IMG/VR virus record: IMGVR_UViG_3300027836_000027
Coordinates: 1 to 30,411 of that record
Direction: 5' to 3' (one strand)
Source of the DNA: a virus
Length of the DNA: 30,411 nt
Below, one piece after another: positions 1-5,433 of the stretch (position 1 is the stretch's first letter; every line of letters starts with the position of its first letter). The translations under genes and the position numbers were made by a program. Under the pieces are notes generated by a model. That model made no database searches. It had not been told where the DNA came from and worked only from the letters and a program-made list of their open reading frames with translations.

Positions 1-127
1 AATGCCTTACAAAATGCCTCAATTTCTTTTTGTTTGTCTTTTAGGCGATCAATTTCAAATTGCAATTTGCACCACGATTCCGTTTCTGAATAATCATATT
101 TTACACCGCCCTCCATTTCTGAAAAGT
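1..127. repeat. Terminal direct repeat, copy 1 (contig circularisation overlap)
   Basis: These 127 bases are identical to 30285-30411. An exact overlap of 127 is what a de Bruijn assembler using k=127 leaves at the ends of a circular or terminally redundant contig. The open reading frame read through the join is continuous, which supports real circular continuity. Whether the virion DNA has fixed ends or is circularly permuted cannot be told from sequence alone. Confidence 0.9.
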
Positions 128-362
128 CCACACCAAATGCCGACAATTTGCCATCCTTATTTTGGCGCAGATCAACAAATAAATGTTCTTTTAATAGTTT
201 ATCCATTTCTGCTGATAAATGCGTGAATTTCGCCAATTGTGCCGCCAATTTCACGGTGTTAATTGAATCTGCGTTGGCCATAAAGTTTTCGGCCAACTGC
301 GTGATTTCTTTTTTGCTCAATTCTAGGATTTGGCCATCAACGGCCATTAATTCGTTTTTCAT
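1..362 (-). CDS. Junction-spanning phage protein, N-terminal part (154 aa in full)
   Basis: The gene starts with ATG at 362 (MKNELMAVDGQILELSKK...) and runs off the window at base 1. It continues in frame at 30284 and ends with TAA at 30182-30184, giving 154 residues once the genome is closed. The N-terminal half is predicted helical (LSKKEITQLAENF, LAAQLAKFTHLSAEMDKLLK). A C-terminal coiled-coil-like helix (EIDRLKDKQKEIEAFCKALK) follows, then a Ser/Thr/Lys-rich tail. It lies 11 bp after the 83-aa gene, downstream of the ERF annealing gene and upstream of the SSB gene, so a role around recombination or replication is likely. That is context only; I recognise no named family. Confidence is high that it is a gene and low for function. 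Confidence 0.85.
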   Translation of the reverse strand, partial: MKNELMAVDGQILELSKKEITQLAENFMANADSINTVKLAAQLAKFTHLSAEMDKLLKEHLFVDLRQNKDGKLSAFGVDFSEMEGGVKYDYSETESWCKLQFEIDRLKDKQKEIEAFCKA

Positions 363-373
363 AGGTATGTATT

Positions 374-625
374 TTAATTATTTAAATTTTCAATTAATAT
401 ATCTGCAATTAAAATTGAATTTTTAACAAGATTCTCTATATGTAATTTATCATTAATTTGAATTTTATCATTTGATAATAAACCCTGTATTGCTTTGGAT
501 GCAAAATATTCCCTTTTGCTTAATCCTTTTTCAATATTTTTAATATATCTATTATTAGCTAAGTGATGCAATGTATCAACTTCATATTCAGAAGGAAAAG
601 CATGGTTTTTATTAATATTTGCCAT
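374..625 (-). CDS. Small conserved phage protein (83 aa)
   Basis: The ATG at 625 follows the ERF gene by 3 bp, so the two are co-transcribed. The central segment GLSKREYFASKAIQGLLSN resembles the GLTKREYFAxxAMQGLL motif of many short phage proteins of unknown function found in early or recombination regions. No transmembrane segment or catalytic signature is visible. The C-terminus is helical (ENLVKNSILIADILIENL). The gene looks more AT-rich than ERF next to it. Function is unknown; the family resemblance is from memory of the motif, not a search. Confidence 0.8.
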   Translation of the reverse strand: MANINKNHAFPSEYEVDTLHHLANNRYIKNIEKGLSKREYFASKAIQGLLSNDKIQINDKLHIENLVKNSILIADILIENLNN

Positions 626-628
626 AAT

Positions 629-1243
629 TTATTTGGTTGCTAATTCTTGTTTCCGGTGGTTGATCAATTGCTGAATCTCTTTATTTGCTTGTGCCTCCGC
701 TGTTAATTTATCCCAAACGGCTTTCAAATCCTCTGTTGATTTGGCATTATGCACATCTAATATCAATTCTTTAAACTCATTATCAAATTGTGATGGTGCA
801 GGTATTCCTGTTTTGGCCTGTGGCTTCGATTCCTGCGATTTGCCGTGATCATTTGTTGCATCTGAATCCTTTGTGTCATCGATGGCAAATAATCCGTTTA
901 AAGCATATTTGCGTGCGTAACTAGATGCGGCCCCTGTAATCTGCGATCCATCCATTCCCTTTTTGGTTTCTTCTTCACGTGCCAATCCTATTGATTTGAA
1001 TGTTCTTACACCATCAGTCAATTCAGCAACTGATTTGATATACCAACGGCCATCGGCACCAATTAAATCATCTGTCAATGTAATTGAAAATCCCATTGGA
1101 TTAATTACCTTTTTGACTGCCTCCAAAATATCTTCGGCTGATCTGTAATGATATTTCCCAAATGAATTGAATTGCCCTTTGGGTGCTTTTAATTTTGCCT
1201 GTATTTCGGCCAATGGATTAATTTGTTTTTCCTGATTCATCAT
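629..1243 (-). CDS. erf: ERF-family single-strand DNA annealing protein
   Basis: ERF proteins bind single-stranded DNA and anneal complementary strands during phage recombination and genome circularisation. This 204-aa protein has the family core near residues 25-125: FGKYHYRSAEDILEAVK, GFSITL, and the diagnostic block GSQITGAASSYARKYALNGL (99-118) followed by acidic IDDTKDSDA. After residue 130 comes a polar, Pro/Gln-containing linker and a helical C-terminal segment, the usual layout. Two adjacent ATGs (1243 and 1240) are possible starts. It overlaps the upstream 68-aa gene by 26 bp. SSB is encoded about 1.5 kb downstream across the circular join, a typical partner. No lambda-Exo or YqaJ exonuclease gene is seen beside it. 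Confidence 0.93.
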   Translation of the reverse strand: MMNQEKQINPLAEIQAKLKAPKGQFNSFGKYHYRSAEDILEAVKKVINPMGFSITLTDDLIGADGRWYIKSVAELTDGVRTFKSIGLAREEETKKGMDGSQITGAASSYARKYALNGLFAIDDTKDSDATNDHGKSQESKPQAKTGIPAPSQFDNEFKELILDVHNAKSTEDLKAVWDKLTAEAQANKEIQQLINHRKQELATK

Positions 1244-1424
1244 ACATTTGTTTAGATATTCTATTGATTGCCTCCCACATTAGGGGATAATTTAATTTTC
1301 TTGAAATAGCCATCTGCACATTGTGTGGTTCCCATTTGTCTTTTCGTGGTGGCTGTATCCCTTGATTGTTTAAGTCATCAGCCACTAATTTTTGCAATTC
1401 TGATTGATTAATTTTTATCCGCAT
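1218..1424 (-). CDS. Hypothetical protein (68 aa)
   Basis: This small basic and polar protein has no recognised family. The N-terminal half (INQSELQKLVADDLNNQG) and C-terminal half (AISRKLNYPLMWEAINRISKQMY) look helical. The ATG at 1424 overlaps the end of the 62-aa gene by 17 bp, and its 3' end overlaps ERF by 26 bp. Such tight packing is typical of a phage early operon and supports translation. Function is unknown; its place directly before ERF suggests a recombination or replication accessory, by context only. Confidence 0.72.
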   Translation of the reverse strand: MRIKINQSELQKLVADDLNNQGIQPPRKDKWEPHNVQMAISRKLNYPLMWEAINRISKQMYDESGKTN

Positions 1425-1596
1425 ATCGTTTATTTAACATTTCTTCAATTGATTCAAATTCCTCTGTGCCTATTTCTTTGCCTCCGCAGTTTTGCATTTC
1501 ATTTTCAATGTATTTGCCTAATTCATCGATGTCATTGAAATTCTTTGTCACCGTGTAATAGCCTGCATAATCTTTGAATGTGATTTTGTAGATCAT
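1408..1596 (-). CDS. Hypothetical acidic protein (62 aa)
   Basis: I place the start at ATG 1596 (MIYKITFKDYAGYYTV) rather than 1644. The 16 residues added by the upstream start lie over the end of the 36-aa membrane ORF and do not look coding. The sequence suggests a beta strand pair (YKITFKDYAGYYTVTKNF) followed by acidic helices (DELGKYIENEM, EEFESIEEML). It ends inside the next gene with a 17-bp overlap. No family is recognised. It belongs to the early operon. Confidence 0.7.
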   Translation of the reverse strand: MIYKITFKDYAGYYTVTKNFNDIDELGKYIENEMQNCGGKEIGTEEFESIEEMLNKRYADKN

Positions 1597-1607
1597 GGCC
1601 GTAGTTT

Positions 1608-1718
1608 TTAAATGTTTCCGATTATATACATGATTTTCACGCATACTGCCAAAACGGTTAAACAGATCACTAAACCTGCGATGTCATTTTTGTCAATTGT
1701 TTTTAATAGATTCCACAT
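1608..1718 (-). CDS. Small membrane protein (36 aa)
   Basis: This short reading frame starts at ATG 1718 and ends with TAA at 1608-1610. It has a polar N-terminus (MWNLLKTIDKND) and one strong transmembrane helix (IAGLVICLTVLAVCVKIMYII). It fills most of the gap between the 97-aa and 62-aa genes and has the same strand and spacing as its neighbours. At this size coding cannot be proven, but the membrane helix matches other tiny membrane ORFs in this genome. Function is unknown. Confidence 0.5.
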   Translation of the reverse strand: MWNLLKTIDKNDIAGLVICLTVLAVCVKIMYIIGNI

Positions 1719-1739
1719 AATTGTTGTTGTTTAAAATAT

Positions 1740-1759
1740 GCCACAGAATCCGCTGTGGC
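1740..1759 (-). terminator. GC-rich hairpin after the first early gene
   Basis: There is a perfect 7-bp stem, GCCACAG/CTGTGGC, with a 6-nt loop, followed on the minus strand by ATATTTTAAA. It lies 37 nt after the stop of the 97-aa gene. The U-tract is weak, so it could be a partial terminator, an attenuator or an RNA-processing or protective hairpin for the upstream transcript. Confidence 0.45.
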
Positions 1760-1796
1760 CCGGTGCGCTGTACGAATACTGTGCGACTTTTATCTT

Positions 1797-2090
1797 TTAG
1801 TTTTGCATATTTAAAATATGCTCAACTACTTTTTTTTCTGAATCAGGAAATTTAATACCTGTTTTGTTACATATATATGAAACCGTGTGTCTGCCTGTTT
1901 TTTTGCTCAAATTACAAATTGCTGTTATTGCGTTTTCAAAACATACATCATCAATCCAAACATTCATTGGTGTTGAATAAGTTTCTTTAAAAATATCTGA
2001 TGTGGTAATTGTATTTGAATACTCTGCAAATCCAACCTTTGCTTTTATTGATTTGCCGTTTAATTCGATTGATTTGTTGTAAATAGCCAT
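1797..2090 (-). CDS. First early protein, hypothetical (97 aa)
   Basis: I chose ATG 2090 (MAIYNKSIELNGKSI). The longer start at 2132 would place the coding sequence on top of the promoter -7 box at 2121-2128. From a start site near 2114 this leaves an A-rich leader of about 25 nt without a Shine-Dalgarno motif, as is common in Bacteroidetes. The N-terminus looks beta-rich; the C-terminal half looks like a helix-turn-helix-sized segment (FENAITAICNLSKKTGRHTVSYICNKTG reads as helix-turn-helix, but no known family is matched). As the first gene from the strongest visible promoter and next to ATAGGT repeats, it could be an early regulator or takeover factor. That is inference only. Confidence 0.78.
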   Translation of the reverse strand: MAIYNKSIELNGKSIKAKVGFAEYSNTITTSDIFKETYSTPMNVWIDDVCFENAITAICNLSKKTGRHTVSYICNKTGIKFPDSEKKVVEHILNMQN

Positions 2091-2120
2091 TTTTTTGGTG
2101 TTTTCTTGTTGTTTGTTCTT

Positions 2121-2151
2121 CAAATGTAACACCTTATTTTATATATCCAAA
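2121..2151 (-). promoter_or_regulatory. Bacteroidetes-type early promoter
   Basis: Read on the minus strand, TTTG (2151-2148), a 19-nt spacer and TACATTTG (2128-2121) match the Bacteroidetes consensus -33 TTTG and -7 TAnnTTTG exactly in both boxes and in spacing. The predicted start site is about 2112-2116, just before the 97-aa gene. This is the best promoter in the window and the natural start of the early transcript. Confidence 0.82.
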
Positions 2152-2202
2152 CAATTTCAAACAAATTAATGCAAAAAAATACCAATTATTTATTTAACGG
2201 TC

Positions 2203-2254
2203 AAAAAATATGTAAAAAATAGGTAAAAAATAGGTTACCTATTAAAAACCTATT
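2203..2254. repeat. 11-bp direct repeats with inverted ATAGGT half-sites
   Basis: Three head-to-tail 11-mers of the form AAAAAATAGGT (the first reads ATATGT) occupy 2203-2213, 2214-2224 and 2225-2235. They are followed by inverted copies: ACCTAT at 2237-2242 and again at 2248-2253. The centre AATAGGT-T-ACCTATT (2229-2243) is a 7-bp inverted repeat. A further ACCTAT lies at 2329-2334. The one-turn period and dyad suggest cooperative binding of a protein, either an operator/activator array for the early promoter 50-130 bp away or iterons of a replication origin. No binding partner can be assigned; the Cro/CI-like protein at 26251-26457 is one candidate. Confidence 0.7.
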
Positions 2255-2270
2255 GAAAAAATAGTGTAAC

Positions 2271-2302
2271 AAAAAAGGGAAAACCCAATGGGTTTGCCCT
2301 TT
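2271..2302 (-). terminator. Rho-independent terminator at the end of the late region
   Basis: Read on the minus strand, AAAGGG-C-AAACC pairs with GGTTT-T-CCCTTT around a 5-nt loop, and the stem is followed by a run of T. It lies about 50 nt after the metallophosphoesterase stop, the last gene before the early promoter. It therefore separates the late end from the early start on the circle. Confidence 0.85.
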
Positions 2303-2348
2303 CTTTACAACAACTTATGAATCACTAAACCTATTTATTCATGCAAAT

Positions 2349-3335
2349 CTACACAATTTTGCCATCTTTTATTGCAATTAGATCAACCTTTGATTTGCCA
2401 TCTGTGATTTCTACAATTGCAAATCCCTGTGTGTGCTGATTGAATGGCATATATTTTGGTGCTGTTGTCGTTAAACACCCTGTGGAATACGTGTGAATGT
2501 ATTGCCCAAACCCTGTTTTTCTTGTTGTGGTGGTTTGGCGATGCACATGGCCCATCAGGGTATTGCAAAACATTTTATTAAATAGCGACTGCGATGGATT
2601 GATTCCACCAACACCGAAACCCTCGTGGCCGTGAATCACTAATAAATCACCCATATATACACCCTGCCAATCAGGGATAAATTTTATATCCAAATGATCC
2701 AATCTAAAAAATTGGTTGAATTGCATTTCGTGCAATTGCGCAAATTCCTCTGCCTGTTCGTTTAAATATCTTTGATACCTGTTTTCGTGGTTTCCTGCCT
2801 TGAAATAAATTGGGATCAATGGAAAATTGCTTCGCAGGGTTTGCATGAAATTTCGGCACATTTCAATTTCTTTTGGAAAATCCCGCAAATTGGGATCGCG
2901 TTCATGCCGGCTGATCGAATATTGATCAAAAGTGTCCCCATTCAGATACAAACAATCGATGTTTCTGCGCTTTAATTCCTTTATTGCACATATCAATGCA
3001 TCCATTGAATGGAACGGCACGTGTATATCTGAAAGGATGCCAATCACCTTAAAATGATCCGGCAATGATGTAGGCAAATATTCCTCACCAATTGAATTTT
3101 CAAACCCAAAATTTTCTAATTCCTCAAAATTTGTTGATTCAATTTTTGAATTTGGTAAATTGGCTAATTGCCAAACATTGCGCTCACGAATCAATATATT
3201 GTGAACTCTCATTGTTTTTCGGAACATTTCCGCACTTACGTATCCGTATGTTTCATAATATTTCTCCGAAAAGGTTTTGACATTTAATGGCGATGAATAA
3301 AAATGATCTCTGATTTGATCGTGTTTTTTGCCCAT
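2349..3335 (-). CDS. Calcineurin-like metallophosphoesterase
   Basis: This 328-aa protein carries every metal-binding motif of the calcineurin-like phosphoesterase superfamily in order: SDIH (102-105), NGD (132-134), GNHE (181-184), HGH (235-237) and GHVH (262-265). About 95 N-terminal residues before the catalytic domain are helical and resemble a small winged-helix or DNA-binding domain. Related phage enzymes hydrolyse phosphodiesters or phosphomonoesters, including nucleic-acid ends; the substrate here is unknown. It is the last gene before the terminator and stands apart from the tail operon: a terminator (3396-3427) and the duplicated 24-bp element (3352-3375) precede it, so it is probably expressed from its own signal. 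An intact active site makes catalysis likely. Confidence 0.92.
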   Translation of the reverse strand: MGKKHDQIRDHFYSSPLNVKTFSEKYYETYGYVSAEMFRKTMRVHNILIRERNVWQLANLPNSKIESTNFEELENFGFENSIGEEYLPTSLPDHFKVIGILSDIHVPFHSMDALICAIKELKRRNIDCLYLNGDTFDQYSISRHERDPNLRDFPKEIEMCRNFMQTLRSNFPLIPIYFKAGNHENRYQRYLNEQAEEFAQLHEMQFNQFFRLDHLDIKFIPDWQGVYMGDLLVIHGHEGFGVGGINPSQSLFNKMFCNTLMGHVHRQTTTTRKTGFGQYIHTYSTGCLTTTAPKYMPFNQHTQGFAIVEITDGKSKVDLIAIKDGKIV

Positions 3336-3351
3336 TTGTAGTTTTTTTTAT

Positions 3352-3375
3352 AAAATTAGTCAAATTGCTAATTAG
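3352..3375 (-). promoter_or_regulatory. Duplicated 24-bp dyad element, copy A
   Basis: This element matches 19745-19768 at 23 of 24 positions. It contains the dyad AATTAG-N8-CTAATT. It ends exactly 16 nt before the metallophosphoesterase ATG, the same distance as the other copy has to the prohead-protease ATG. The 16-nt spacers do not match each other, so the element itself is conserved. It follows a terminator, which suggests that it starts transcription. It does not fit TAnnTTTG. Confidence 0.75.
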
Positions 3376-3395
3376 TTATTCCACTAAATAAAACA

Positions 3396-3427
3396 AAAAT
3401 GGCCGCAGATTATTCCACGACCATTTT
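3396..3427 (-). terminator. Terminator after the tail-tip gene
   Basis: Read on the minus strand, AAAATGGTCG pairs with CGGCCATTTT (10 bp with one G-T wobble) around a 12-nt loop, followed by TGTTTTATTT. It lies 76 nt after the stop of the 642-aa tail protein and 21 nt before the duplicated element. Confidence 0.8.
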
Positions 3428-3502
3428 GCATTCACCCTAATCAACATCCGATTCACCCATAAGATGAACGGATGCGCACTACCAAACCCTATGAAAAACA
3501 AA

Positions 3503-5431
3503 TTATTCCTGATATGAAACCCTGTACGTATTTGCCACATCCGTGTAATTATTCGGAATGTGAAATTGGCACGTGTACACATTTGATTTCAACTGAACCC
3601 GGATTGAATCCACAATGGCCGAATCTGTTTCGGTTAATGTGTTGAATTTAATCCACAATTTATGCGCCATTGTCATGATTGAATACTGATCCATATTGTA
3701 CAAATCACCTTCATATTGCATTGAATATTGCCTAAAATCGTTTAATCTTTGCTGTGTGACTATCTGTTCAATAAATAATCCGTTGGCATCCTGCGCACGT
3801 TTGAATGCATTGTTGTCTGTAAATGCCCCCGAAAATACAACGGAATCCAAATCAGCCTGTACTACATCTTTGTGTTCTAAAACATCAGATGTCACAAATG
3901 TACCGGACTGCTCACGTATAAACCATGCTTCTTTGTACACGTTTTGATCCTTATCAATATTCCGAATTGCGCAGTTATCTAAATAAATTCCTGTGTATGA
4001 ACCCGGTGCATTGATGTAAGGTAATGCAAAACCCAATTCCATTTGCCCGGAATCCGGTGCATTTGCTGTTGTGAATTTAAACGTTTCAAATCTACCTGCC
4101 CCCACAACGGCCGTTTCATTCCAAATAATTGATCCGGATGTTCCCCATGTTTTGTTTGAATTGCTCCAATACCAATATGTTGATGGCGCATATTCAATGC
4201 GCAGATACCATGGCAATCTGTTATCCGATCCACCGATGTCAATATTAACCGATATTAAAACCTGATATTGATTGGCTTTAATGGCCGATGCTGCCCCAAC
4301 CGTGAACAATTTTGTTTGATATACACCCAACGCACTTGTGCCTGTAAATTTGATCGACTTACGGCCTGCAAATGGGTTTGCCTCAAATGTTCCAACTGCC
4401 CCAAATAATGTATCCCAATTTTCATATCCAAATTCAAACGATGCGTTTAAATTCAAATCATCCTGTTGCTGTGAAATATCGACTATTTCCTGATATTTTT
4501 TAACCGGCCTGCGTGGTGTTCTAAACAGATTTTGGCCAATTGGTTGCATATTGGTTGGCACCACCTTCAACATATTTGTTGTCACGGCTGATTGTTCCAC
4601 CCCTGCGGCATTATAAATCCAATATTTGATGTCCTCTGATCCTGCATTCAAAAACCCTTGTTTGGCTGTTAAAATGCCGGCACCGGTGTATGTTCCTGCC
4701 TGTATTCCTGCAATTATCCGTTGATCACCATAAGATGAATTATTTACAATATACCACCGGCCAAACGATTGGAAAATACGGCAATTGAATCCAAGTAATA
4801 TTGAACGCAATGTCATTTTTGCATCGTTTATGATGTATTTATTATTGTAAAATCCAACCTTTCTAATCGTGATTTGATCAAATATGTTTTTCCATGCTGC
4901 ATCGGTTGAAATTCTTATATCATTGCTGATGTAAATGTCATAATCCAACTGCAAATTGGCTAAACCATTGTACATGAATTTCCACAGGGTTTGATTATCC
5001 ACCCCAACGGCCGGCATCCATGTATCATATCCATCTAATTGGCCTAAATTGTCTGTGGCTGTAATTGACAATGAATACGGTGTTGAAACCAATGCCTGTG
5101 AATATAGATCATTTACAACCCAACCTGACCAAAATGTGGAATAATTACCGGCTGATGATTCCCAATAAATCACCACTTTGTATTCACGTTCATCATACAA
5201 ATAAAAATCATCATAGGTAACGTCATCCGTTACCAATAAATTTAACGTGCATAATGATCCAATCAATGGCTCGTATAAATCTTCCTCTGCCTTCCACTCG
5301 ATTTCAACCGGTTCTGATGTGCCAACCATTGGCAAAACTGCACCGGAATATCCATTTTTAAAGATTTCAACCTTTCGTTTGTTGCCTTTTATGTCGGCAA
5401 ATTCCAAACGATATTTCACACCGTATGCCAT
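3503..5431 (-). CDS. Tail-tip protein with carbohydrate-binding-like domain
   Basis: The protein has 642 aa and follows the tape measure after 2 bp, the position of distal tail, tail-associated or receptor-binding proteins. The N-terminal 130 residues (YRLEFADIKGNKRKVEIFK, YEPLIGSLCTLNL, TFWSGWVVNDLYSQ) resemble the beta-rich N-terminus of minor tail proteins in Bacteroidetes phages. Residues about 322-490 look like a jelly-roll carbohydrate-binding module: NASFEFGYENWDTLFG near its start, GRKSIKFTG in the middle and GIYLDNCAIRNID at its end. The C-terminal region (EHKDVVQADLDSV...) is probably another tail domain. A role in attachment to surface glycans is inferred. Identification rests on order and fold-like patterns, not on a clear family signature. 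Confidence 0.82.
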   Translation of the reverse strand: MAYGVKYRLEFADIKGNKRKVEIFKNGYSGAVLPMVGTSEPVEIEWKAEEDLYEPLIGSLCTLNLLVTDDVTYDDFYLYDEREYKVVIYWESSAGNYSTFWSGWVVNDLYSQALVSTPYSLSITATDNLGQLDGYDTWMPAVGVDNQTLWKFMYNGLANLQLDYDIYISNDIRISTDAAWKNIFDQITIRKVGFYNNKYIINDAKMTLRSILLGFNCRIFQSFGRWYIVNNSSYGDQRIIAGIQAGTYTGAGILTAKQGFLNAGSEDIKYWIYNAAGVEQSAVTTNMLKVVPTNMQPIGQNLFRTPRRPVKKYQEIVDISQQQDDLNLNASFEFGYENWDTLFGAVGTFEANPFAGRKSIKFTGTSALGVYQTKLFTVGAASAIKANQYQVLISVNIDIGGSDNRLPWYLRIEYAPSTYWYWSNSNKTWGTSGSIIWNETAVVGAGRFETFKFTTANAPDSGQMELGFALPYINAPGSYTGIYLDNCAIRNIDKDQNVYKEAWFIREQSGTFVTSDVLEHKDVVQADLDSVVFSGAFTDNNAFKRAQDANGLFIEQIVTQQRLNDFRQYSMQYEGDLYNMDQYSIMTMAHKLWIKFNTLTETDSAIVDSIRVQLKSNVYTCQFHIPNNYTDVANTYRVSYQE

Positions 5432-5433
5432 AT

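Noticed and set aside
1-127. Terminal repeat as an integration attachment site (attL/attR)
   Set aside because: No integrase or host flanks are present, and the repeat lies inside a coding gene that reads through it; assembly overlap explains it.
2091-2132. Upstream start of the first early gene
   Set aside because: It overlaps the promoter -7 box at 2121-2128, so it cannot be on the mRNA; ATG 2090 is used.
3376-3582. Minus-strand 68-aa frame after the tail-tip gene
   Set aside because: It runs through the terminator hairpin (3396-3427) and overlaps the certain C-terminus of the tail-tip gene; its translation looks random.
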